From Acanthamoeba sp. SK_2022b (lineage: Eukaryota > Discosea > Longamoebia > Acanthamoebidae), in assembly GCA_027943245.1 (NCBI GenBank), contig JANDJZ010000537.1, forward strand, positions 1 to 36,312: a stretch of 36,312 nucleotides of DNA, in the 5' to 3' direction. Positions 16,343 through 23,772 of this stretch are shown one piece after another; position 1 is the first letter of the stretch, and every line of letters starts with the position of its first letter. A program made the position numbers and the translations under genes. The notes under the pieces were generated by a model. That model saw nothing but the letters and a program-made list of their open reading frames with translations. It searched no databases and was not told where the DNA came from.

Positions 16343-17599
16343 CTAGGCCCTTGCTATCGGTGTTTCCGAAAGGCGGGTTGTATAGGCTGGGCTTTTCATT
16401 TCGGCTTTGAGTGCCCAGCGCCGCGATAGGCCGCCCCTTGCTGGTGAAACTGATCCGCGTCCGAACCGACGGTTCACGTCGTCGATCGCCACCATCAATG
16501 CTTCGCGGCGCGGGTCCGGCCGGTCGAATAACGTCCCAGATACATCGGCGGCCGGCACGAGGTCATTGAGCAGAACTCCCGCTTTGGCGTAGCGATAGCC
16601 AGGCGCCCACAGCCTGCGCGTCGCCTCTCCTGAAGCACGCACTAGTTCAAGCGTGTCCGCCGTCGGCGCCACGGTTCGCGCGATCCCTGACACGGATCGC
16701 GCCGGGCCATCTGAAAACCGGCTCGTGTGCATGAAGACCTGCACATGGGTCGTCTGCACACCGTGCATTCTCAGCTTCTCCCCGGCTCGGGTGGCATAGA
16801 AGGCCGTCGCCTGCAGCATTTCATCCAGGGTCGTGATTGGCTTGCCGAATGAACGCGTCACAGCGATCCCTTTTCGCGTCGGCGGCTCCAACTCCAGGTC
16901 TGAGCAATGAACGGCGTTCAGCTCGCGCACCAGGCGCTCGCCGGTCAGGCTCAGAACAGCTCGGGCATGGCGAGGGTCCATGTCCCTCAGGTCTGCGGCA
17001 GTCGTCAGGCCCAACTTCTTCAGCTTGGTCGTGGACGCTCGGCCTACGCCCCAGACATCCTCGATCGGCAGCAGCCGAAGATAGCGATTGCGAGCCGCCG
17101 CCGTGGTCAGGTCGCAGATGCCCTCGAGTTCGGCGCGCTTCTTGGCGAGGTGATTTGCGGCCTTGGCCAGCACTCGCGTCGGGCCCAGCCCAATCCGCGT
17201 CGGTATGCCCGTCCAGCGCAGCACACGTGCCTTCATCTCCTTCGAAAGGACGACCGGGTCGGCGACCGACGAAAAATCAAGAAAGGACTCGTCTATCGAA
17301 TACACCTCAACCTCGTCGGAGAACTGGCGATAGATCTCGTTCACCCTGCGGCTCATGTCGCCATAGAGGACGTAGTTCGAAGATCGGGCCTCGACGCCCT
17401 GGGCGGAGCACTGGTCTTTGATCTGGAACCACGGGTCGCCCATCTTCAGTCCGAGCGCTTTGGCTTCGGGCGTCAGGGCTACGGCGCAGCCATCATTGTT
17501 CGAAAGGACGATCACTGGTCGCCCTTCAAGGCGTGGATCGAATACCCGTTCACAGCTGCAATAGAAGCTGTTGCCGTCTGACAGGGCATAGACCTTCAT
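16343..17599 (-). CDS. umuC: Y-family DNA polymerase V catalytic subunit UmuC
   Basis: This 418-aa error-prone translesion polymerase has the first catalytic Asp (D8) in [18 protein letters not shown] and the paired acidic residues D103/E104 in [10 protein letters not shown]. The helix-hairpin-helix segment ([20 protein letters not shown]) and the little-finger domain follow. Length matches the usual about 420 aa. Its ATG overlaps the umuD stop (ATGA at 17596-17599), so subunits are made in a coupled way. Together with umuD and the LexA box at 18078 it is a plasmid-borne SOS mutagenesis operon, like mucAB or rumAB. It converges on the CoiA-like gene with a 15-nt gap. Confidence 0.95.
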   Translation of the reverse strand: MKVYALSDGNSFYCSCERVFDPRLEGRPVIVLSNNDGCAVALTPEAKALGLKMGDPWFQIKDQCSAQGVEARSSNYVLYGDMSRRVNEIYRQFSDEVEVYSIDESFLDFSSVADPVVLSKEMKARVLRWTGIPTRIGLGPTRVLAKAANHLAKKRAELEGICDLTTAAARNRYLRLLPIEDVWGVGRASTTKLKKLGLTTAADLRDMDPRHARAVLSLTGERLVRELNAVHCSDLELEPPTRKGIAVTRSFGKPITTLDEMLQATAFYATRAGEKLRMHGVQTTHVQVFMHTSRFSDGPARSVSGIARTVAPTADTLELVRASGEATRRLWAPGYRYAKAGVLLNDLVPAADVSGTLFDRPDPRREALMVAIDDVNRRFGRGSVSPARGGLSRRWALKAEMKSPAYTTRLSETPIARA

Positions 17600-17979
17600 C
17601 GTGACAACGGGCGGTGCGGGGTCAATGACCAGGTCACCACCCCCCAGATGCTTGCCTCCGAAGTCTCGTCCAATTCGAGTGGCACCATCGCAGGATTGGC
17701 GAATTCTAGGGCCAGCCCTCGGCCTCGCTTCACCACGCGTTTGACGCTTGGTTGGCCGTCAATGATCGCTACGACCGCATCCTTGTCTCTCGGCTTCAGG
17801 CTGCGGTCGACCACGATGTAATCGCCATCCAGGATGCCGGCGGAAATCATGCTTTCACCGGCCACGCGCCACATGAAGGTGCTGATCGGGTTCGTAACGA
17901 TCAACGAAGCAGGGTCCAGCGCTTCTTCCACATAGTCGTCTGCAGGCGACGGGAACCCCGCACAAACGTGGGCGCCCAT
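17596..17979 (-). CDS. umuD: UmuD-type S24 self-cleaving polymerase V accessory subunit
   Basis: This 127-aa LexA/UmuD-fold protein has a cleavage region at [11 protein letters not shown] (Ala7-Gly8 or nearby). The catalytic Ser is S43 in VAGESM and the Lys is K80 in PSVKRV. The Ser-Lys spacing of 37 equals that of E. coli UmuD. RecA-stimulated self-cleavage would give the active UmuD' form. ATG 17979 is used; TTG 17982 is the only other in-frame start before a stop codon. The arm before the cleavage site is therefore only about 7 residues, much shorter than the 24 of E. coli UmuD. Expression is probably repressed by LexA at 18078-18092. Confidence 0.93.
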   Translation of the reverse strand: MGAHVCAGFPSPADDYVEEALDPASLIVTNPISTFMWRVAGESMISAGILDGDYIVVDRSLKPRDKDAVVAIIDGQPSVKRVVKRGRGLALEFANPAMVPLELDETSEASIWGVVTWSLTPHRPLSR

Positions 17980-18077
17980 CAACGGATCAGCGGCAGGGGG
18001 CGCTCATTCTTCAGCTCCGTTCCGCGTCCATCAGGGGCGGCGCTCTACGGCGTCCAAACACGGAGTTCAAGTGGTTT

Positions 18078-18092
18078 GTTCTGCGTTTGTTC
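18078..18092 (-). promoter_or_regulatory. LexA (SOS) box upstream of umuDC
   Basis: GTTC-TGCGTTT-GTTC matches exactly the alphaproteobacterial LexA site GTTC-N7-GTTC. It lies about 100 bp upstream of the umuD start, as expected for an SOS-controlled mutagenesis operon. Confidence 0.85.
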
Positions 18093-18220
18093 TGGCTGTC
18101 AGATCTGATCGTCTCGCTGGCCTCGAATGAGTGGGCGCAATGATTATGGCCGTTTGCGCAATAGTTTCGCACCATTCCGCAACTCAAATGGCACCGGGCG
18201 CCGTCCTCCAGGCAGAGAAA

Positions 18221-18370
18221 GGTTCAAGGGGACGCCTGCGGCGCAGTGCAGGGGCCCTTCCCGCCTTCGCCTGCGGCTGCAGCCAGGCCCCCTTCCCTTC
18301 ACTGCCCTTGAGCCTTCCTCTCGGTAGGTTTTTTCTCGCCGCCACCGCTCAGGGAGCGGTTGGCCTGCTC
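18221..18370. repeat. ~150-bp structured direct repeat, copy 1
   Basis: It is identical to 23171-23319 except for one extra C in a C-run (five versus four). The repeat is highly structured: outer stem TCAAGGG/CCCTTGA, inner stems GCAGTG/CACTGC and GGGGCC/GGCCCC, then a T6 run (GGTTTTTTCTC), then an ACCGCTC-AGG-GAGCGGT hairpin. No gene is seen within it. The two copies flank the 18494-23166 gene cassette. It may be a terminator-like repetitive element or a recombination site. Confidence 0.9.
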
Positions 18371-18428
18371 CTATTTAGGATCAGGGGGCGGTGCTCTTAT
18401 TCAGGCTTCACCGTTGCATTTCATGTGT

Positions 18429-18443
18429 GTTCTTGTTAGGTTC
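18429..18443 (+). promoter_or_regulatory. LexA (SOS) box upstream of the modification cassette
   Basis: GTTC-TTGTTAG-GTTC is an exact GTTC-N7-GTTC match. It ends 50 bp before ATG 18494, in the only sizeable gap before the seven-gene cassette. Chance matches are expected about once per 36 kb over both strands, but the promoter position and two other boxes in the window favour a real site. Confidence 0.6.
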
Positions 18444-18452
18444 TGGTCTTAT

Positions 18453-18493
18453 CCAAGTGGCTTGAGCCGCGCGGTGATTTGGAAGTACCGAAC
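18453..18493 (+). promoter_or_regulatory. Conserved hairpin leader, copy A
   Basis: This 41-nt segment reads CCAAGTGGC, variable, GCCGCGCGG, variable, GGAAGTACCGAAC and ends at ATG 18494. It is closely matched by 19451-19490 before ATG 19494. GTGGC/GCCGC forms a 5-bp stem (one G-U) with loop TTGA; the loop differs between copies (CTTT) while the stem is kept. GGAAG would be the ribosome-binding site. It is a possible translational control or mRNA stability element. Confidence 0.55.
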
Positions 18494-19420
18494 ATGAGCC
18501 TGCTCGCGGACGTGCAGCACATTGACGCCAACGCGGCGTATCATCCTTCTTTTGCGGGCATTGAGACTCGCGATCGCATTCGCGTTCGGATGCGTGACGG
18601 CCTGGTCCATGACGGCGCTTATATGAGCGTCGCCGGCATGGCCTTTCTTCTCACTCGTGTGCCCGGCGATCTCCTGGACACCACGATTGGTCCACTGACT
18701 GCGGACCTGGTGGATTCAGTCGAGGTCATCAAAACATGGGCCTCGATATCATCCGAACGTCACCACCATTCCAGGGGCGAGAGATTTCCTGGCGCTGAGC
18801 CAATAACAGCTCTGGATTTCGAATACCGGCTGCAGCGGTTGGCCCGCGCGATAGGCTCCGAGGTGAACATCGAGCGCAAGGCGCAGCTCGTGCGGCAGTT
18901 CGATGATCTTGCAGACCGCATCTCTCTGGCCAGCGGCAAAAGGGCATGGGTCAGGGCTGAAGGCCGCTGGTCGCTAACTTCCAATGCTCCGCCTTCCTTG
19001 AAGGATCTGTGGCAAGCCGACGTGGCGTCGCCGTCGTTTATGGCTCGCCCCCGTCCCCAGGACTTCGACCCCGATCCGGCTGTTAGGCGGCGTCGTACCA
19101 TTGTCCCCGCCAAGGTGATCGCAGATCCGCACTCGATCCCTAATGTCTATCGGGCGCTGCGCCGGGCCGGGCTGAAGGCGCGGATTGCGCTTGCGGGCGA
19201 CCCTGTATGGCGACGGGCAGAGATCCAGGTCGATCTACGTGATGGGCGCAAAGGGCGGTTCTATGCTTCAGCCAAGCCAGCAGGCGACAGGACGCTATGG
19301 CGGCTGGCTTGGGGCGGCAACGAAGGCGCCACTGCCACCCGACAGCGAATATCGGCCCAGCGGCTTCCCGAGTACCGAACTCTTGTTGCGCTGATCCCAA
19401 CTGGTGCGCTGGCCAGCTAG
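18494..19420 (+). CDS. Hypothetical protein, 308 aa (cassette gene 1)
   Basis: No family is recognised. It has no signal peptide or membrane segment. The middle is helical and charged (FEYRLQRLARAIGSEVNIER then KAQLVRQFDDLADRI). The C-terminal half has basic and aromatic stretches (AVRRRRTIVPAKVI, WRRAEIQVDLRDGRKGRFYA). ATG 18494 is used rather than TTG 18479 because it follows the conserved leader with GGAAG at 8-nt spacing. It is the first gene after the LexA box and so probably the lead gene of the cassette; its role in DNA modification is unknown. Confidence 0.65.
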   Translation: MSLLADVQHIDANAAYHPSFAGIETRDRIRVRMRDGLVHDGAYMSVAGMAFLLTRVPGDLLDTTIGPLTADLVDSVEVIKTWASISSERHHHSRGERFPGAEPITALDFEYRLQRLARAIGSEVNIERKAQLVRQFDDLADRISLASGKRAWVRAEGRWSLTSNAPPSLKDLWQADVASPSFMARPRPQDFDPDPAVRRRRTIVPAKVIADPHSIPNVYRALRRAGLKARIALAGDPVWRRAEIQVDLRDGRKGRFYASAKPAGDRTLWRLAWGGNEGATATRQRISAQRLPEYRTLVALIPTGALAS

Positions 19421-19450
19421 CGCCACTCTGAACCCATCGTTTTCACATCG

Positions 19451-19490
19451 CCAAGTGGCCTTTGCCGCGCGGCCTTCGGAAGGACCGAAC
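19451..19490 (+). promoter_or_regulatory. Conserved hairpin leader, copy B
   Basis: The counterpart of 18453-18493, ending 3 nt before ATG 19494. Stem GTGGC/GCCGC with loop CTTT, then GCGCGG and GGAAGGACCGAAC. Sharing this with the first cassette gene argues for common post-transcriptional regulation. Confidence 0.55.
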
Positions 19491-19493
19491 AGA

Positions 19494-19676
19494 ATGACCA
19501 ATGCCTTGAGCCCCCATCCCCGACGCTCCGTCTGGATCGGCTATTGCGTCGACGCTGGCTGGAGCTCTGACGAAATCGCAGAGGTTTTCGACCTGGGGGC
19601 CGGAACTGCGGAAGCGGAAGACGAAGACGCCGGGGCGGATGACGAGGACGACGTAACTGTTCTCGAACTGCACTGA
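19494..19676 (+). CDS. Small acidic protein, 60 aa
   Basis: This is a short protein with a helical N-terminal half (VWIGYCVDAGWSSDEIAEVF) and a very acidic C-terminus (AEAEDEDAGADDEDDV). The N-terminal part has a CDAGWSSDEIAxxF pattern that could be a small helix-turn-helix. No family is recognised. The start ATG 19494 is fixed by the leader. Acidic small proteins near modification genes can mimic DNA or modulate a partner, but nothing direct shows that here. Confidence 0.55.
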   Translation: MTNALSPHPRRSVWIGYCVDAGWSSDEIAEVFDLGAGTAEAEDEDAGADDEDDVTVLELH

Positions 19677-19688
19677 CGGTTAGTCGTA

Positions 19689-20504
19689 ATGCTTACTTCC
19701 CGCTCTCAGCGCTGGCGCGAACGACGCACCCGTTTCGTTCAAGCTAGTTCGACTATTCGTGTTTCGGATTACGCCGTTGATTTGATCGACTGCGACCGTC
19801 AGGCGAGGCCTTTTGTGGAGGCTCATCATTACTCTTGCAGCTTTCCGGCCTCGCGCTTGTCGGTCGGCTTGTTCGACCAGACCGGCCGGAAGGCTCGTCT
19901 TGTAGGTGTTGCCACCTACTCCGTTCCAATGAACAACAAGGTTGTCCCCGTCCATACAGGCGTTGACGCAAACGCCGGGGCCGAGCTGGGGCGCTTTGTG
20001 CTTTTGGACGACGTGGCAGGGAACGGCGAAACCTTTTTCCTATCGCGTGCCAATAGGCTTCTCCGGCAGACCAAGCCCGAGATTATTAGCGTTGTATCAT
20101 ACGCTGATCCCATCGAGCGCCGTGACGCTTCTGGCCAGGTCATCAAGCCGGGTCACATAGGGCGGGTCTATCAGGCAATGTCCGCGCAATATCGAGGGCG
20201 CGCAGGTCCGCGCACCCACCACGTATTGCCTTCCGGGCAGATATTTTCCGGGCGGGCGGCGTCGAAGATCCAGAACCGAGAGCAGGGTTACCGATACGCT
20301 GTCGACCAACTTGTTCGGGCGGGCGCACCAGCGCCCCCCTCGGCCGACGACTTGCGAGAGTGGTACGCGGGCCTGATTGCCAGTGGCTTCCTCGGACGCC
20401 GCAGGCACCCGGGCAACCACGTCTATGTTTTTCCTTTGACGCACGCTGCGCGTCTGGCTGGACGGGCAAAGACCGTTCGCGCCTATCCGGCGGATATTCA
20501 CTGA
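19689..20504 (+). CDS. Mom-like DNA-modifying acyltransferase (GNAT-like)
   Basis: This 271-aa protein resembles the phage Mu Mom family, which adds a bulky group to adenine in DNA and so blocks restriction. Seen here: AHHYS (45-49), a hydrophobic GNAT-like strand (LVGVATYSVP), ELGRFVLLDD (99-108), NGETFFLSRANRLLR (112-126), VVSYADP (135-141) and GHIGRVYQAMSAQYRG (155-170). This order of motifs (EL.R.vLld, N.E.fFLsra, vSyAD, GH.G.iYqA) is the Mom family hallmark. It lies before a DUF5131 gene (TGATG overlap) and a DNA methyltransferase. Its target base and cofactor cannot be read from sequence; the family call is fairly confident. Confidence 0.75.
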   Translation: MLTSRSQRWRERRTRFVQASSTIRVSDYAVDLIDCDRQARPFVEAHHYSCSFPASRLSVGLFDQTGRKARLVGVATYSVPMNNKVVPVHTGVDANAGAELGRFVLLDDVAGNGETFFLSRANRLLRQTKPEIISVVSYADPIERRDASGQVIKPGHIGRVYQAMSAQYRGRAGPRTHHVLPSGQIFSGRAASKIQNREQGYRYAVDQLVRAGAPAPPSADDLREWYAGLIASGFLGRRRHPGNHVYVFPLTHAARLAGRAKTVRAYPADIH

Positions 20505-21271
20505 TGGGTCAGTTTTCTACAATCGAATGGTGCGACCACACGTTCAATCCGTGGATGGGATGCACAAAGGTCAGTCCGGCTTGCGATCACTGCTATGCAG
20601 AACAGCGGATGGACCATCGGCTTAAGCGGGTCAGCTGGGGCCCCGGCGCGGCCCGTGTTCGCACAAGCGACAATAACTGGAAAGACCCGCTCAAATGGGA
20701 CCGAGCCGCAGCCCAGGACGACAACCGTCCGTTCGTGTTCTGCGCTTCCCTGGCCGATGTTTTCGACAACGAGGTTGACCCAGCTTGGCGTAAGGATCTC
20801 TTCGACCTGATCGAGGCGACGCCGAATCTGGTGTGGCTGCTGCTCACGAAGCGGATTGGCAACGTCCTCAAGATGACCGATCCCGCACGAGGTGGGCACG
20901 CCCTACCTCGCAACGTCGCTATCGGCGCGACAATGGCGAACCAGGCTGAATACGACCGCGACCGGCTCAAGCTTGTGGCCGTGTCCGCCCAGCGATCACC
21001 GCTTTTCACGTTTGCCAGTTTCGAGCCGTTGCTTGGCCCTGTGGTCCTCGATCGGAACGCCCCTGACTGGATTATCGTCGGCGGCGAAAGCGGGCCGAAT
21101 GCGAGGCGGATGGATCCCGCCTGGCCGCGCTCGATGCGCGGCCAGTGCCTAGACCTTGGACGCGTGTTCAACTTCAAGCAGAACGGCGGCCGGGGTGCTG
21201 ACAAAGGCGGCGCTGAGCTGGATGGCCAGACTTACTTCGACAGGCCGAAGATCTCAAAGGTGGCGCAATGA
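20504..21271 (+). CDS. DUF5131 / phage Gp37-Gp68 family protein
   Basis: This 255-aa protein has the family's N-terminal cysteine cluster: C10 in IEWCDHTFNPWMGC, C20, C27 and C30 (C-x6-C-x2-CYAE). Core phrases follow: FVFCASLADVFDNEVDP, LLLTKRIGNV, NVAIGATMANQAEYDRDRL, FASFEPLLGPV and WIIVGGESGPNARRMDPAW. These are diagnostic of DUF5131. The Cys pattern suggests an iron-sulfur or radical-SAM-like enzyme, which is inference. ATG 20504 overlaps the preceding TGA as TGATG. It sits between the Mom-like gene and the methyltransferase, so it may prepare the group that is added to DNA. Confidence 0.85.
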   Translation: MGQFSTIEWCDHTFNPWMGCTKVSPACDHCYAEQRMDHRLKRVSWGPGAARVRTSDNNWKDPLKWDRAAAQDDNRPFVFCASLADVFDNEVDPAWRKDLFDLIEATPNLVWLLLTKRIGNVLKMTDPARGGHALPRNVAIGATMANQAEYDRDRLKLVAVSAQRSPLFTFASFEPLLGPVVLDRNAPDWIIVGGESGPNARRMDPAWPRSMRGQCLDLGRVFNFKQNGGRGADKGGAELDGQTYFDRPKISKVAQ

Positions 21272-22644
21272 CGCCCGGATCCGACCTGGTGCTCGCTGCG
21301 CCCCTCGAACTGATCGAGGGGCACCGTAACGAAAGCCTGCGCCTCTTCGGCGAGGCATTCGACATGATCGAGCTTGCCCTTGAACACATGGCAAAGGCAG
21401 CGCCTTCACAGCCCACCCCCTATTTTCGTGACACTGGCCAGCGCCTTTCTGAACGAGGGCCGCAGGGCCGGGCGCGATTCCTGAAGGAGACGCGGCAGGA
21501 CCTCGATCGGGCGGCATGGCGTCATCTTCTGTCTGTCAGCGGCATGGAGCGGCTCATGGACCAGACGGCCAAGAAGCAGTTTGAGGCCCAGCTCCGGGAC
21601 GATCCCCCAGAAGTTTCGGCTGACACATGCCGCGCTACGATGGGGGGTCTCTTCGCGGATGCGCCCACCATCTTCAAGCGCGGGATCGCTGAATCCTTTT
21701 CAAACCTCGATCGTAGGTTCAAGTCTCACGATGGCTTTAAGATTGGGTCGCGGATCGTGCTCACACGCGCATTCAACGAATACGGCTCCTGGGCCTACGG
21801 ATATGGAGCTGAGGCAAAGTTCCGGGACGTCGAGCGGACCTTTTATGTGCTCGATAAGAAACAACATCCTGATCGCGGCGACGGGATCTTGGGTGTGATC
21901 GACGCCGCTCGGCCGAGAAGCTTGCACGCCAGCGCTTTCGCGGCCGAGGACGATTATTTTCGGGTGCGCGTCTTCAAAAACGGGAACCTTCATGTGTGGT
22001 TCAAGCGGGATGACCTCTTACTGAAGGTCAACGAGCTCCTGGCCGACTACTACGGCGCCGTGCTCGCTGATAGCCGTCAGAAACAATCAGCCGCACCAGA
22101 GCAGCGCGCTCCCGCGCGCCACTTCAGCTACTTCCCGACACCCGATGCCCCCGCGGCCGAGGTCATGGATGCGGCTATGGTCAAAGATGGCATGAGCGTG
22201 CTCGAGCCCAGCGCTGGGTGCGGTAATCTCGCCCGCCGCGCCATCGACGCCGGCGCGCAGGTGACGGTCGTGGAGCTCGATCAACAACACATCGGGAAGC
22301 TGCAGGATCTCGCCGGCGTCGTTCGGGTGATCCATGATGATTTCCTCGCTCAGGATCCGTCAGTGATCGGGCGGTTCGACCGCGTCATCATGAACCCACC
22401 ATTCTGCGACGGCCGAGACGTTGACCACGTTAGGCACGCCCTGCGTTTTGTCGCACCAGGTGGGCGCCTCGTGGCCATCATGTCAGCCGGGATCGTCTTC
22501 AAGGAAGACGCTGACTATGTCGAGTTGCGCTCGTTGATCGAGGCATCGGGTGGACGGATCCGTGATCTACCCGCTCGATCGTTCGCGAGCGTCGGCACGA
22601 ACATCAACACCTGCATCGTCACAATTCCAGTGAGAGGTTCATGA
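21268..22644 (+). CDS. DUF4942-DNA methyltransferase fusion
   Basis: This 458-aa protein has an N-terminal half (about 1-270) that matches DUF4942-type sequence: DRRFKSHDGFKIGSRIVL, YGSWAYGYGAEAKFRDVER, FRVRVFKNGNLHVWFKR. The C-terminal half is a class I SAM-dependent methyltransferase with motif I VLEPSAGCGN (311-320), an acidic VVELD after it, and the catalytic NPPF motif (376-379) typical of N6-adenine or exocyclic amino methylation. It would methylate DNA in the cell or on the element. ATG 21268 overlaps the DUF5131 stop by 4 nt. It probably serves as self-protection or part of the hypermodification route. Confidence 0.85.
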   Translation: MTPGSDLVLAAPLELIEGHRNESLRLFGEAFDMIELALEHMAKAAPSQPTPYFRDTGQRLSERGPQGRARFLKETRQDLDRAAWRHLLSVSGMERLMDQTAKKQFEAQLRDDPPEVSADTCRATMGGLFADAPTIFKRGIAESFSNLDRRFKSHDGFKIGSRIVLTRAFNEYGSWAYGYGAEAKFRDVERTFYVLDKKQHPDRGDGILGVIDAARPRSLHASAFAAEDDYFRVRVFKNGNLHVWFKRDDLLLKVNELLADYYGAVLADSRQKQSAAPEQRAPARHFSYFPTPDAPAAEVMDAAMVKDGMSVLEPSAGCGNLARRAIDAGAQVTVVELDQQHIGKLQDLAGVVRVIHDDFLAQDPSVIGRFDRVIMNPPFCDGRDVDHVRHALRFVAPGGRLVAIMSAGIVFKEDADYVELRSLIEASGGRIRDLPARSFASVGTNINTCIVTIPVRGS

Positions 22645-22871
22645 TGCCCCTGTCAGACGAAGCCAAAAAGGGAATACCCGTTGGCATGGTCGTGGCTGCA
22701 GCTCAGATTGTTGATCATGACGACACCCTGGCTGCAGAGGTGCTCGAAGAAGCAGGGCTTACGACAGCAGCCGAGATGAGAGCGGCGGGTTGCGATCCTT
22801 ATGACATCGAGAAGCTGCGGCCACTCCTGAAGGACATTGCCCGCAGGGCGTCTCTTCGCCAGAAGTCCTGA
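22641..22871 (+). CDS. Hypothetical protein, 76 aa
   Basis: A small, soluble, acidic-helical protein (IVDHDDTLAAEVLEEAGLTT, then AEMRAAGCDPYDIEKLRPLL). No family is recognised. Two adjacent ATGs (22641, 22644) overlap the methyltransferase stop, so translation is coupled. It is part of the same cassette. Confidence 0.55.
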   Translation: MMPLSDEAKKGIPVGMVVAAAQIVDHDDTLAAEVLEEAGLTTAAEMRAAGCDPYDIEKLRPLLKDIARRASLRQKS

Positions 22872-22902
22872 CGAAGCGATTTCATTGATAGGGTCAGCCT
22901 CT

Positions 22903-23166
22903 ATGGCGGATATTCAACCCGACAGTTCTGCAGAGGAACTCGCGCTGCAGGGCGCCTGCAGTCGGCTGTGGGGCGAACATTGGGCTATCCCCCTGTCCGA
23001 TTTAACTGGGATCGCGCCCAGGACATGCAAACGGGTGCGGGCGAGCATTCTTGCTGGCATCCCAGATCCGCGAGCCATTGGGCTTCTGGCTGCACTTCGG
23101 CAAAGCCTTGAAGAGATTCAAGCCGGGGTATCTGTGGGCGCCGGGCCAAGGCCCGCAGGAGACTAG
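22903..23166 (+). CDS. Hypothetical protein, 87 aa
   Basis: This small protein has a central IPLSDLTGIAPRTCKRVRAS stretch that could form a helix-turn-helix, followed by an Ala/Leu helix. No family is recognised. ATG 22903 is preferred; the frame is open upstream to 22837, but that part lies under the previous gene. It is the last cassette gene, ending 4 bp before repeat copy 2. Confidence 0.5.
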   Translation: MADIQPDSSAEELALQGACSRLWGEHWAIPLSDLTGIAPRTCKRVRASILAGIPDPRAIGLLAALRQSLEEIQAGVSVGAGPRPAGD

Positions 23167-23170
23167 GAAT

Positions 23171-23319
23171 GGTTCAAGGGGACGCCTGCGGCGCAGTGCA
23201 GGGGCCCTTCCCGCCTTCGCCTGCGGCTGCAGCCAGGCCCCTTCCCTTCACTGCCCTTGAGCCTTCCTCTCGGTAGGTTTTTTCTCGCCGCCACCGCTCA
23301 GGGAGCGGTTGGCCTGCTC
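23171..23319. repeat. ~150-bp structured direct repeat, copy 2
   Basis: Nearly identical to 18221-18370 (149 versus 150 bp, one C missing), in the same orientation, 4950 bp apart. It follows the last cassette gene and faces the convergent minus-strand gene ending at 23341. Terminator function for the cassette is likely, because a T6 run follows the stems. Recombination between copies would excise the cassette. Confidence 0.9.
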
Positions 23320-23340
23320 TAATTCAGAATCTGTTTTGTT

Positions 23341-23772
23341 TCAGTTCCGTTCAGCGATGCTGAGTGCGGGGCCGTCCGCGCGATAGATCAGGACTACGTC
23401 GGGATCGGTTCGCGTGCAGGCGAACCAGAGGGGGCCTTCATCGGGCTCGATGCAATCCGTCGCATCATCAATGGTTGGGCCCGCGAAGTCGGCGTTCCAG
23501 CCTTTAGAGCCCTCGTAGGGTCGAAGATGGTAGCTGTCGGTGCCTTCAGGGATCGGGCCAGCAGCTCGCCATGCTCCGTCGATCCATTCCACTCGCACGT
23601 CACCCAGGACCGTGAGCGATGAGGCGCTAAACGTCTCACCGTCTGCTGCAGCTTCGGGGCGTTCCCACTGTTCATCAGGCTTGGAAAGCCATTCCGCCCA
23701 GGACTGCAGTCGGCAATCACAGGGCACCACCTCGTCGGAATATCTGTCGATGTAGTATAGAGTTTCGGTCAT
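23341..23772 (-). CDS. Hypothetical acidic protein, 143 aa
   Basis: An acidic, Trp-rich, soluble protein (WAEWLSKPDEQWERPEAAAD; SKGWNADFAGPTIDDATDCI). No family is recognised. Its ATG (23770-23772) overlaps the stop of the upstream secreted-protein gene (ATGA), so it is the third gene of the 25312-23341 minus-strand operon. Confidence 0.6.
   Translation of the reverse strand: MTETLYYIDRYSDEVVPCDCRLQSWAEWLSKPDEQWERPEAAADGETFSASSLTVLGDVRVEWIDGAWRAAGPIPEGTDSYHLRPYEGSKGWNADFAGPTIDDATDCIEPDEGPLWFACTRTDPDVVLIYRADGPALSIAERN

Noticed and set aside
16837..17581. Long plus-strand open frames opposite umuC
   Set aside because: They are shadows of umuC in GC-rich DNA; the proteins have no family resemblance and no start signals.
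19494..20504. Acidic 60-aa protein plus Mom-like protein as a toxin-antitoxin pair
   Set aside because: The second protein has clear Mom-family motifs and sits in a modification cassette; no toxin fold is seen.
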